64,000 nucleotides of DNA from Prorocentrum cordatum (Eukaryota > Sar > Dinophyceae > Prorocentrales > Prorocentraceae): contig CAUYUJ010001336.1 of assembly GCA_963575745.1 (NCBI GenBank), forward strand, positions 1,148,676 to 1,212,675, written 5' to 3'. This document shows, piece after piece, positions 33,240 through 43,469 of the stretch. Within the stretch, counting starts at the first letter, position 1; each line of letters starts with the position of its first letter. The notes below the pieces were generated by a model. The model worked only from the letters and a program-made list of their open reading frames with translations. It was not told where the DNA came from and made no database searches. The position numbers were made by a program, and so were the translations under genes.

Positions 33240-33430
33240 CCAAACGTGGGACCCGAATTGACATCGGGAACTCTCGGCCCCAATAGCTCCCAAGAACCTT
33301 CACGGGGCCCCCAACGCGTCCCCAAAGGTTGTCCAAAAAGGGACCGCGCAGCTCCAGGAAGCTCCCCAAGAAACCTTCAAGAGGCCCCAGAAATGCACCC
33401 AGAAATTCCCGAAAACGCCCCGAAGAGATT
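33240..33430 (+). repeat. GGCCCAAGAGG-type degenerate repeat block
   Basis: Short stretch of CCCCAAGA/GGCCCC units. The flanks (32,960-33,240 and 33,430-33,740) show no gene. Confidence 0.5.
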
Positions 33431-33739
33431 CAAAGAAAAAGTCCTTCGCATTGTGACCCAAACCCAGGCACTGCGCCGGCATGTGCCGAAGGCCGTTAGA
33501 TACTTCCGCATCGCGCAACTCGAATTCTCCACGAAGAACAGCTTACCCGCCATTGTGCCTCTTGGCATTTTGAAGCGTGCTCGAATGCCTTGTGCTCTCT
33601 GGATGAATTTATGTGACCTTCCAAGAACCCCACCCCTCTCTATCAGCGCACTGGCGCTCGCACCGCTCCTTCTCTCCGCGGCTGTGTTCCCAAGACGCAG
33701 CTTTACAAATAGTAGTTTTACGAATATCCATGGTAGGAA

Positions 33740-33807
33740 GGAGAGATAGTAATAGTTGTGGTGGTAATATCAACAACAGTAGCGCCGTAGTAACCGTAGT
33801 AGAAGTA

Positions 33808-33851
<44 letters not shown>

Positions 33852-33852
33852 C

Positions 33853-33895
<43 letters not shown>

Positions 33896-33921
33896 CAGTA
33901 GTAGTAGTAGTAGTAGTAGTC

Positions 33922-33953
<32 letters not shown>

Positions 33954-34101
33954 CGTAGTAGTCGTAGTAGTCGTAGTAGTCGTAGTAGCCGTAGTAGTAG
34001 AAGCAGTAGTAGTAGTCGTAGTAGTAGTAGTAGTAGTAATAGTAGTAGTAGTAGTAGTAGTAGTCGTCGTAGTCGTCGTCGTCGTCGTCGTCGTAGTAGT
34101 A

Positions 34102-34143
<42 letters not shown>

Positions 34144-34151
34144 CTAGCAGC

Positions 34152-34185
<34 letters not shown>

Positions 34186-34600
34186 ATACTAGTAGTAGTA
34201 GTAGAAGCAGCAGTAGTAGTAGCAGCGGCAGTGGGAACAGTAGTAGTTCTAACAGATGTGTGCGTACGAATAACTGTAGCAAGCACGAGAATAATACATG
34301 TGCGTAGGAAGGGTAGTCACAGTAATATTTGCTGGTGCCGTAGTAGTAGTTAACAATTGCATTATGTATTAGTAATAGCAATCACTACAACGATCATTTG
34401 AAACATGCGCATCGCTGCGGTAACCTCATTGCTGTTGTATCAGCACCCGTAACAACAGCAGTAACCATAGTAACACATGGGAACCGTATTCATACTATGT
34501 TTATTAATTGTACTTGTAGTAGCACCGGTGACAGCAGCGGAACCGGTAGTAACACATAGGAGTAGTAATAGTAGGTGTTATGGTTGTGGATGTTCTTCGC
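33740..34600 (+). repeat. Tandem duplication copy 1 with (AGT)n expansion
   Basis: Begins AATAGTTGTGGTGGTAATAT, then a 440-bp AGT trinucleotide array (33,787-34,230). Unique segments at 34,244-34,440 (including AATATTTGCTGGTGCCGTAG) and 34,440-34,600 are repeated in copy 2. Confidence 0.8.
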
Positions 34601-34609
34601 GCCCTCGCG

Positions 34610-34975
34610 AGGCCATCGCGAGGCCACCTTTGAGGAGGCCAGCTCTCTAGCCTAGGCCGCGACGCGCGAAGCACGATTATCTTCGCGCCCCTGGGGTGAC
34701 CGAGTCTCAGACAGCCGCCGAAGGCCTCCTCCTCCCGCTCCTCGTTGTCCTCTTCCCTCCTCTTCCTCGTCCTTATCCTCCCCCTCTTCCTCTTCCTCTT
34801 CCCTCCTCCTCCTCCCCCTCCTCTTGCTCGTCTTCCTGCTCCCCTCCTCCTCCCCCTCCTCAACATCATGTCCATCATGATTTTCATCAGCATCATCATC
34901 ATCAGCAACAGCAACATCATTATCATACTCAACATCCGTATGCTCGCTGTAGCTTTACCATTATCCAAGGTAGCA
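34610..34975. other. Spacer between tandem duplicates; no gene seen
   Basis: Pyrimidine-rich CCT/CTT sequence at 34,725-34,865 and loose CAT/CAG triplets at 34,865-34,960. Confidence 0.5.
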
Positions 34976-35560
34976 GAGAGTGATCGTAATAGTTGTGGTA
35001 GTAAGATCAACAACAGTAGCACCGTAGTAGTCGTCGTAGTAATAGTAGCAGCAGTAGCAGTAGCAGTAGCAGTAGAAGCAGTATTCGTTCAAATAGCTGT
35101 GCTCGTACGAATAAAACTAGCACCCACGAGAACAACACATGTGCATGGCAACGGTAGCTACAGTAATATTTGCTGGTGCCGTAGTACTAGTTTGAGCAAT
35201 TGTATTATGAGTAATAGCAATCGCCGCAACGATCATTAAAACATGGGCATCGTTGCGGTAGCTTCAATAATAAGTGTTGTTGAAGTTGTGATCGCGATAG
35301 TAGTTGTAGTTGCAGTAGCTCCAGTAGCAGTAGTGGCAACAATAATAACCTATGGGAATCAGAATAGTAGCAACAAAAACCAGATCTGTGATGTAGTAAT
35401 CATGTTAGTAGCACATGTTGTGCCAACCACCGTAACAAAAGCGGTAACTATAGTAACACATCGGAATATTACTTGTTGTAGCATCGGTGACAGCAGCGGA
35501 AACGGTAGCATCAAATAGGAGTAGTAGTAGTAGTAGCTGTTATGGATGTTGTCATAGTAG
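34975..35560 (+). repeat. Tandem duplication copy 2
   Basis: Same order of blocks as copy 1 (AATAGTTGTGGTAGTAA, AATATTTGCTGGTGCCGTAG, GGTGACAGCAGCGGAA), but the triplet tract is short and degenerate (AGC/AGT, 35,030-35,080). Confidence 0.8.
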
Positions 35561-35719
35561 TAGTAATTATTGTAAGGATTCCTGGGGATCCCCGCGAGTT
35601 CCTCTGGACAAAGGAGTCATCAGAAATATTCAGAAGGACTACCACTCGGAGTGGTCCGATGGATTCTCCAGAAGTCCTCAGAAAGACTTCGACGGATTAC
35701 CACTCGGACAACTACGACA

Positions 35720-36030
35720 ACTCCGAACCGATCAACCGATAAACCGATCAACCGATAAGCCGATAAACTTGTAAACCGACAAGCCGATACACTGGTAAAC
35801 GGAGAAACATACCGATAGACCGATAAACCGATAAACTGATGAAGCCATACTGCGCTGAGATTCGGACACGCTTGCGATGAGTAGGTTTATCGGTTGATCG
35901 GTATATCGGCAGATCGACCGATAAACCGGTATAATCATATCGGTTTATCGGTCGATCTGCCGATATACCGATCAACCGAAATAATTGATCGGTTTATCGG
36001 TCGATCGGTTTATCGGTTTTATTTTCAGGT
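35720..36030. repeat. AACCGATA repeats around a perfect palindrome
   Basis: AACCGATA units at 35,726-35,835 and TATCGGTT units around 35,885 and 35,985-36,020. They flank the inverted repeat annotated separately. Confidence 0.85.
35890..35979. repeat. Perfect palindrome, 39-bp arms, 12-bp spacer
   Basis: Arms 35,890-35,928 and 35,941-35,979 are exact reverse complements by direct base-by-base reading, with spacer 35,929-35,940. It could extrude as a cruciform or, if transcribed, fold into a 39-bp hairpin. Confidence 0.95.
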
Positions 36031-36094
36031 CCTGCGGCTGCAATCGATGTATATTTTTATCACATCAGAGAAAAGCCCCAATCAGATTTTTGTT

Positions 36095-36265
36095 GGGGCG
36101 ATGGGGCTATAGGACTACAGGGCTATTGGGCTATGGGGCTATATGGCTATGGGGGTATAGTGCTATAGGGCTATAGGGCTATTAGGCTATAAGGCCATAT
36201 ATGGGCTACATGGGCTATTGAACTATCTATAGAACTATAAAACTATAGGGCTACATGGCTATAAA
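36095..36265 (+). repeat. GGGCTAT minisatellite
   Basis: Many GGGCTATA/GGCTATAT units in head-to-tail order with small variants. Confidence 0.85.
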
Positions 36266-36269
36266 ATAC

Positions 36270-36430
36270 CCGGGCCCCCCTGGGCACCTCCGGGCACCCC
36301 TGAGCACCCGGGCACCCGGGCACCCACGTACGGGCACCCGGGCACCCGGGCACCCGGCCACCGGCCACCGAAATCCAGGGGCACCGGGCACCCACGGGCA
36401 CCCGGGCACCTGGCCACCGGCCACCAAATC
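36270..36430 (+). repeat. CCGGGCAC minisatellite
   Basis: Repeated GGGCACCC and CCGGCCACC units, directly after the GGGCTAT block. Confidence 0.85.
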
Positions 36431-37360
36431 GGCGCCCCACCTCACCCAACCATACGAATCCGCTAGGACCCCTATACGGAGGCAAGCTCTGATTGGGGAA
36501 TGCGAAAGGAGGGGATAGCAAAGGAGGGGTTGAGAATCAGCTCACATAGCTGGTTTTCCCGGCGCCTCCCGGCGCCAGAGGCGACCATGTATCGAGGAAT
36601 GGGCCCCTCGGTGAGGCCGAAACCAGCTGAATGCAGCAAATTTCGTAACCCCGCCTTTCCCAATCCCCCCCTTTCGTCCGGCCCGATTCTAACGACCGAG
36701 GGGTATTGAGAACATCCGGCGGACATCGCACGCCTGGAGCCCAGGCTTGCGGAGGCCCCGAGCGTCTCCAACGGAGGGCGGTGGACTCTGAGGTGCTGCT
36801 CGGGCCCTCCGGCGGGCCTCCGTGGGGCCGGCGCACGTCTGCCCCCTCCTCCTCGAGCTCCTCTCCCCTCCTCCGTCCCCGCCCGGCTCTTCCCCGCGGA
36901 TGCGGCAGTGTGGCTGGCTGCGTCTCCCCTCCCCGCGGCGAGGACAGATTGCTCCAAAGATGGCAGGGGAGCTCCCAGACGTGGCGGCACGCAGCGCCGC
37001 AACCTCTGCTCGCAGACTGCAGAGGAAGCCTGTCTTTCTGCCTGTATGCCACTGTCGACGCACCGCTGACGTGCATAGCTCCTCCTCCTCCTTCTCCTCC
37101 TCCTCCTCCTCCCTCCCCCCACCCGTCTGGAGGCCTCCCAAATAGGGTCCGAGTAGATGGTTGTCGGAGGATCGGGCAGCCTCGCCGACGCAGTGCCGTT
37201 GCATCGGCGAGGCATTGACGACGTCGGCGGTGCACCGTCACGTTGGCGTGGATAAAAGCGGTCTCCACATCCAGCCGCATCGCCGATGCATTGGCGATGC
37301 AGCGCAATTATTGCCCTATCTTCCCTGACCCCCTCTGGGAGGCCTTGACCTCTGACACGG
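36431..37360. other. No supported gene
   Basis: GC-rich, with a short CCT run near 37,080-37,115. A minus frame near 37,240-37,300 contains MRLDVETAFIHAN, which resembles motif A of copia reverse transcriptases but has no supporting neighbours. GCATCGCC and GGCGATGC form a small inverted repeat at 37,277-37,300. Confidence 0.35.
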
Positions 37361-37362
37361 CA

Positions 37363-37562
37363 TTGGTATTGTCGCTAGTCCCGGCCCCCTCCTCCTCTCT
37401 CCCCCGCCCCCTCGGAGAAGTTCACGCGGTGGGAGTACCTTCGAACTCTACAGATGTGGCAATATAGTATTGTCGCTGGTCCCATTCCCTTTCCCCTTCT
37501 CCCCCACCCCCTCGGAGAAGTCCGCGCGGTGGACCCTGGAGCAACTTCAAACTCTACAGGGC
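37363..37562 (+). repeat. Two-copy tandem duplication (about 100 bp)
   Basis: TTGTCGCTGGTCCC, a pyrimidine-rich tract, CCCCCTCGGAGAAGT and GCGCGGTGG...CAAACTCTACAG occur twice with small changes. Confidence 0.8.
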
Positions 37563-37799
37563 GCGGCAAGAAACAAGAGCGCGGAAGCGCGCGCTCGCCA
37601 AGGAGAGCAGAGCCGTGGTCGGCGGACCACCCTGAGGGGCAGGGCGCCCGAGGACGACAACATAAACCCTCCAAGATGGACAGGGGCAGCGTCAATAATA
37701 TGACGGGAGGAGAAGGAGGTGGAGGAGAAGGATGAGGCGGCATAGGAGAAAAGTATGAAGCGGGGGAGAGAAGGAAGAAGAGGAGGAGCAGAATGAGGA

Positions 37800-38181
37800 A
37801 GAAGACGCTGTCGCTGACGCTGACGCTGACGCTGCCGATGATGATCATGGTGGTGATCATCATGGTGATGGTGATGACAATGATGATGCTGAGTAAGATG
37901 ATTGTGATGGTGACGATGATGATGATGATGATGCTGATGATGATGATGATGAAGATGCTGGTGATGACGATGATGATGGTGGTGATGATGATGAGGATGG
38001 CCATGATAATCACGATGACTATGATGATGCTGATGATGTTGATGGTGGTGGTGGTGGTGGTCGTGATAACGGCAATGAGTATACCGGTGATGCTAGTCTT
38101 GCTGACTATGCTGCTGATGATGCTGATGCTGATGAGAATGCCTATGATGATCCCAGTGACGATCGTCATGGTGATGATGAC

Positions 38182-38212
<31 letters not shown>

Positions 38213-38445
38213 CTGCTGATGACGATGATGATGCTGATGATGATGCTGATGGTGCTGACAATGACGATGACGGTTACGGACGGTGATGATGATGCTGCTG
38301 ATAATGATGATGATTGATAATAATGCTGCTGACGATGATGAGGATGATGGTGATGGTGATTATGACAATACGAATGATACTGATAGTGGTAAGGATCCTG
38401 GAAAGTGCGTTGATGATGGTGATGATAGTGATGATGATGCTGATT

Positions 38446-38483
<38 letters not shown>

Positions 38484-38497
38484 CATGATGATGCTGC

Positions 38498-38529
<32 letters not shown>

Positions 38530-38640
38530 CTGATGCTGATCATGCTCATGATGATGCTGGTACCAATGACGACGATGACGACGATGATGAAGATGATGAC
38601 GTCGAGGAGGAGGAGAAGGACGATGATAATGATGTGGAGG
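37800..38640 (+). repeat. (GAT)n array, about 840 bp
   Basis: GAT/ATG/TGA trinucleotides with GCT, GGT and GAC variants. The purest parts are around 38,170-38,210 and 38,445-38,530. Long Asp-, Met- or Ile-rich frames on both strands are artefacts. Confidence 0.95.
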
Positions 38641-39065
38641 ACAGGGCTGATGACGCGTTGGGGAGAGGGAAGACGAGGGAGGGGAAAGGGGGACGTCTTC
38701 TTCTCCGACGTATCATTTATTTGCGTCCTGAAGCTCTTGGCCTCTTCCCCTGGGCGGGCCTTCACCCGGAGTCGTGCTTCAACTCGGCCCCATGGTCCAA
38801 ACAACCTCCAGAGACTGACATTTTTTAACATATGGCGGTCCCGTCTGATTTCGCGGCGCCAGGCGATGTTGTAGAGAGCGCGTTTGCGTCTGGAGAAGTG
38901 TCTGAGGATCTCGGAAGTCCCTGGAGGTTGTCGGAGGCAGCACCCAATCTGGCGATCATCCTGGCGATGGACCCAGGACCCAACCCCCAACCCCCATGCG
39001 GATGCGTACAGCCCAGGGCGTGGCCCTCTCTTCATTAACGGCGAGCAAGCGGGCGGAGGCATGCT

Positions 39066-39450
39066 GAACTCCGCCACGGAACGTTTGCGGGATGCGCCGA
39101 AATGGGCGCGGGCACGTCGGCGAACACTGGCACTGGGGTATGCGGTGGAGCTCCGTGTGGTGTCACGAAACGTGTGAGGGGTGTTGAAGTGGGTGTGGTC
39201 ACGCATTGGGACTTTCCCACTTTGGCCTTCGGTGGAGCTCCCTGCGCGGCCACGAAACGTGTGAGGGGAGCGCCGAAGTGGGAACGGACAAGCATGTGAA
39301 CTTTGCCACTGGGGCCTTCGGTGGAGCTCCACATGGGGCTAAGAAGCGAGTGAGAGGTGTGCCAGAATGGGCGCGGACACACATGCGAACTTTGCACTGG
39401 GGCCTTCGGTAGAGCTCCCGATGGGGCCACGGAACGCGTGAGGAGTGTGC
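39066..39450 (+). repeat. Four-copy tandem repeat of about 88 bp
   Basis: GTGGAGCTCC-like phrases at 39,149, 39,236, 39,326 and 39,412 (spacings 87, 90, 86), each followed by GGCCACGAAACGTGTGAGG-like sequence. Confidence 0.85.
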
Positions 39451-39771
39451 AGAGATAGATGGAAATGCGGAGGGCAGAGAAACAGGAGGAGATGAGGGGG
39501 GACGGAGAGAGGAAGGAGAGAATGAGAAAAGAGAAGTAGGAGGAGTGGAGGGACGCGGGGTGCTGCCGAATCAAAACGAGGAACCAACACCACAAGATGT
39601 TTGGAAACAAACGTCTCGAAACGTGAACAACATCCGAAAACCTCCTCCCATCCCAAACCAAACCTGCGATGTAATGCTGATGTTTTCCACGCGTGCTCCC
39701 TGGACCTCTTCGACTCTTCCCATGGGCCGAGTTATCATCTCGGATAGTTTTGACTGTCGCGGAGTCCGAAA

Positions 39772-40446
39772 ATGGCCTTCAGAAGCCGCATACGAAGTAC
39801 GAAAAGCCTATGCCTTGATGCCTTGATTGCTCAAGATGTTGATGAAATCGGGGTCCTCCTCCTCCTGTTCCTGCTGCTCCTGTTGGCACGAACGAGGCGG
39901 GAACGGAAGAATGGCGACGATGCCTCACAACGAATGTTGTCCAAAACCGACGGCGATCGCTGTTGGGTAGGCGACGCGTGTCCCAAATGGACAACGTCCG
40001 CGGCGACACCGACAGCGAATCCTGTCCGTAATGGGCAGGGATTGATGCTGGTCTCCTTCCTCCCCACTCTTCGGAGGATCCGTGTGGCCAAGTCCCTGGG
40101 CTCCCTTGGCCCTTCTGAGCTAGGCGAGGCCGACCACAGGACCATCGGGTCGGACGAACGGGGGGGGGGACAGCAAAGGGGTTGGCGAATCAGTTCGCGC
40201 AGCCCGAGCACCGTCCAACACCGGAGGGCCCCCAGAAGCAGAACAAACAGCCAACAAGCCTGCTGTGGTTCCTTCACGACGCGAGCATCCCAGACCCCCG
40301 ATGCCGTGATATTTTCTCATGACGTGATCCTCAGAGGTCTAGACCTCTTCCTGGGGACCGAATTTTTCGTCCTGGGTAGTTTTTTGCCGACCCCGAAGCC
40401 CAGTGAGGGCCCCTGCAAACCGAAAATAGCGAGAAACCTCCCGTCG
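39772..40446 (+). other. Doubtful ORF upstream of the copia insertion
   Basis: A 228-residue plus-strand frame begins near 39,772. It has a Leu-rich hydrophobic stretch at about residues 28-40 followed by basic residues, and its last few codons and stop run into the left LTR. No domain is recognised. If real, the insertion would have truncated it. Most likely a chance open frame in unique sequence. Confidence 0.15.
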
Positions 40447-40680
40447 TGTAAATCTTGATCCAAATCTCTCCACCCACAACCTCTTGATGCAACACATAAA
40501 TAGAGTATGATCTGATATTATACCGATTCAACCTAGACAGTCGCTGAGTGCGTCCACCCCCCCGCCGCAGCTGGCGGGTACACAGCCAAAACGGCCGCGG
40601 TGAATCATCGAGCGAGAGCAGCAACAGAGATAATTCTAATTATCGTCCTATACCTCACATCCTTGTTTATACAACTTTCA
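40447..40680 (-). repeat. 3' LTR of the copia element
   Basis: 234 bp matching 49,125-49,377. If ends are extended to match TGTATGAAAG on the minus strand, it reaches 40,684. Differences from the other LTR are mostly C/T and G/A transitions. Confidence 0.9.
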
Positions 40681-41248
40681 TACAGGAAAAGGAACCATTG
40701 CTAAATAATGCCTTGGCAAATTCTGCAGCAAGCTTCCAGAATTCTCATTTATATTATCGGCTCGAACGGTCAAGCTACCGTCACCGCACCGAGCAACAGA
40801 TATCAAGATAAAAGGAATCCGCGCATCGAGCAACATATATTAAGACCTAAAAATATGTACCTGAGGTCTGCGCACCGAGCAACATATATCAAACTATAAA
40901 ATATTTACCTGAGCTCTTGAAGGTGTGCTCTCACTCATCATCTGTAGAGAGTAATCCAAATCACTCATCATCCTCACCACCGTTCACATCTGAGCCACTG
41001 CCATGGCTGGCTCAAAGATATCGTCACATATGTGGTAGTGGGGCTCAGCGTACACGCACTGCTGACTTCATGCTGCTGTATGCAACGTAGCTCTTGATGC
41101 TTGGGTCGAGGTTATAACTCCTGCTCTCGTCTGCGTCCAGCTTGAGACACCGTCCTCGGCAATTTGCGTAGTGCCTATCCTTCGTATAGATCGTCTCGTA
41201 GCTGTCGCCCTCGTACTTGCCACTTCTGATTATCGTCGGTCCCATGGT
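40681..41248 (-). other. 3' untranslated region of the copia element
   Basis: AT-richer non-coding sequence. Three or four copies of a CACCGAGCAACATATATCAA-like 20-mer lie at about 40,785-40,900, spaced about 20-60 bp. No clear purine tract is found on the minus strand next to the 3' LTR; the adjacent plus strand is purine-rich instead (AGGAAAAGGAA, 40,684-40,694). Confidence 0.7.
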
Positions 41249-41924
41249 CTACAGCCGCTGCCTCAGTAGAGCACTATCTCCCAGCATGATTGGTCCATCT
41301 CCCATGATCTCGTCGTCACAGGTCTCTGGCACGGCTCGTACTGCAAATGTTGTCGTCGTAGCTTTCGGCGTAGCCTTCGCCGTCCTGGATTTGACCTTGA
41401 CCGGCTTCTCGGGCAACTCCGGCTTGAACAGGTTGCCGCTGCTTGAACTATCCACCCCCATCGGCTCAGCGGTGTCCTCGTCGTGGTTCTGCTTAGGCTG
41501 CATTATGTATATGGATATGATGATACCCGCGATGATAGAGACTACAGTCACCACCGTAGGAGACATCGCGCTCACCACTGGATGGTTCTCTGCGCGCCAC
41601 TGCTCTCCATTGGGTAGTTGTCCGTTAGCTCTTCCGTGTAGAATGCCTCGACGTAGTCCTCGTCTTGAACTTCGTCCTTGTCGTCGTAGAAGCACTCGTC
41701 CACGTAGTTGTACGTCTCCACCGGCCACGTAGAGATCTCCTCGTCGTCCCTCCTGGTGTGGTCGCACAGCTCCTGCTTGACGTACTTGGCCATCTTCGCG
41801 TTCAGCTCGTCTACCTTCTCGTTTGCTGCCGCCTTCTCTGGTCCAACAAGCTTTCGTCCACGTAGTTGACGTAACTATCTTCCTCGCGTAGCCTCCTGGA
41901 AGTACTTTCGTCAAACAGTCCGCT
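41249..41924 (-). pseudogene. Pol C-terminal tail with membrane segment
   Basis: Starts with the final RNase H motif L-A-D-C-L-T-K-V-L-P. A middle stretch in another frame (41,793-41,572) is acidic and Tyr-rich (Y-N-Y-V-D-E-C-F-Y-D-D-K-D-E). Returning to the first frame, S-P-T-V-V-T-V-V-S-I-I-A-G-I-I-I-S-I-Y-I near 41,505-41,570 is a predicted transmembrane helix, followed by a Lys/Thr/Pro tail to a stop at 41,249. At least two frame changes are needed. Membrane-spanning tails after RNase H are unusual for copia elements in general. Role unknown. Confidence 0.5.
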
Positions 41925-43466
41925 AGCATCTTGCTCACTCGTGACCCACTTGATGCTGACCTCTTTGAGTGACTGCCGCAAAATAGCCGCTTCCAGAGAA
42001 AACCTCCTGTCCGTCATAGAGATCTTCTCCTTTGTGATCGTGTCGCATAGACTCTTGCAGTCGGTCGCCGAAATGCATTTTACCGGGCAGGTGTCGTGCG
42101 CAATCTCGGTCATGTCCATCTCCGGGTACAGGATCTCCGCCAGGGTCGACCTCGCCCATATCAACATGTCCACCGAATCCGCACATGAGTAGGCCTCCGC
42201 CGATAGAGTAGATCGGACCACTCGTTGGATCTTGGAAGGCTGCCGCCCAGTACAGTGTACCTTGTACTTGTTGCTGTGGTCCTCGTTGATCTTCTGGTCG
42301 CCCAGCATGATGAAGTGTCCGCGTTGTGATCGGTGCTTCAGCAGATTGTCGAAAGCACTGTCGGTGACATTGATCACCATGGTCTTCCACAAATTCAGGC
42401 CTTCTGAGAACCTAGTCAGCAAGCCGGTCCGCTTCTGAATCCGCCTGATGGCCGCGCTGGCGTCCTGTAGGTCCTTCACCGTCGGAGCTCCCAGCGCAGA
42501 TGCCAGTCGGGATGCCTCGAAGGCCTCCTCGAAGCATATCACTCGCGCAGCCCATTGCAGCTGTCCAACTACCATTCGTAGTCCACGATGCCCTGCATGG
42601 GTCAAGGCGCTGTCTGGTTCTTTGGTGCGCTCTCTGGAGACACGTGCAGTCTGCATCGACTTCACGTAGGCCTCCATGGTGACGTTGATGCTGCCGTCCC
42701 TGTCCTGCTTGGAGGCCCCGCCACAGAACGTCGCCTGCTCCTTCTTCGCGTACTTGACCTCGCCAAAGTCGATATCCTTCTGCAGGTCCTTTCTGATCTT
42801 GGCGCCCTCCGGGTCGTCCTGCTTGATGCCCATGAGGAAGTCGTCTACGCGCAGGCACATGATCCCGATGATCGTGCCCTCCGCATTGCGCTTGATGAAG
42901 GTCGCGGGCTCGAAGCTCAGGCCTTCCCATCCAAGCTTCACGAGCGTCTCGCGTAGTGCCGCATACCACGCACGAGCTGCATCGTTGGTCCCGTAGATGC
43001 TTTTGTTTAACTTCAGCAGGTCGCCTGCCTTCACTCCCGGGATGTTGCACTTCCCGAGGTTCGTCGGGATGCGGAAGTAGAGCTCGCGTGTGATGGCTTT
43101 GCCTTGCAGAAAGGCTCCCTTCACATCTGCGATGACTAGGTCCAAGTTGAGGCTTGATACGATGCTGCACAGGAGTAACATCATCTGTGCTGAGACTGCA
43201 GGTGAGTCCCGTCGTAGCTTGTCGTCGAACTCCTCCTCGTAGCCTCTCCCACAGATCCTGGCCTTCGGCTCGAAGGTCGTGGGGTCCTTATCGGTCCAGA
43301 CCACCTTGGAGCTCAGGATCTTGTCCGGGTCGACTTTGTCGACTGCTGCTCCTGACATGTGGGTTGCTGCATCGTACTTGCACCACGTGTTCCACTCCTT
43401 CTCCACCGCCTGCTGCATCTTCTTCCACTTGAGCTTATCGTCGCCCAGCGTCTTCAAGTTGATCTC
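41925..43466 (-). CDS. Copia reverse transcriptase and RNase H
   Basis: An uninterrupted frame of about 510 supported residues. The RVT_2-type reverse transcriptase shows P-K-A-R-I-C-G-R-G near residue 65, motif A V-I-A-D-V-K-G-A-F-L-Q-G with D111, L-N-K-S-I-Y-G near 150 and the catalytic C-L-R-V-D-D with D205/D206 (RVDD where many copia have YVDD or HVDD). RNase H carboxylates are D366 (N-V-T-D-S-A), E421 (S-A-E-A-Y) and D466 (S-A-T-D-C-K-S). The last RNase H motif (M-L-A-D-C-L-T-K) is out of frame, shifted near 41,930. The frame reads another 30 residues past this to 41,811. Copies genomic RNA into cDNA and degrades the RNA. The best-preserved domain of the element. Confidence 0.95.
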
Positions 43467-43469
43467 TTA

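Noticed and set aside
33609-34381. Poly-Thr, poly-Val and poly-Leu frames
   Set aside because: Products of the AGT array in each phase.
37375-39332. Ile-, Met- and Asp-rich frames over 38 kb, including one of 352 codons
   Set aside because: Products of the GAT array extended into the 88-bp tandem repeat.
40681-40700. Polypurine tract next to the 3' LTR
   Set aside because: The purine-rich run is on the plus strand, whereas a tract priming second-strand synthesis should be purine-rich on the minus strand, where it is pyrimidine-rich.
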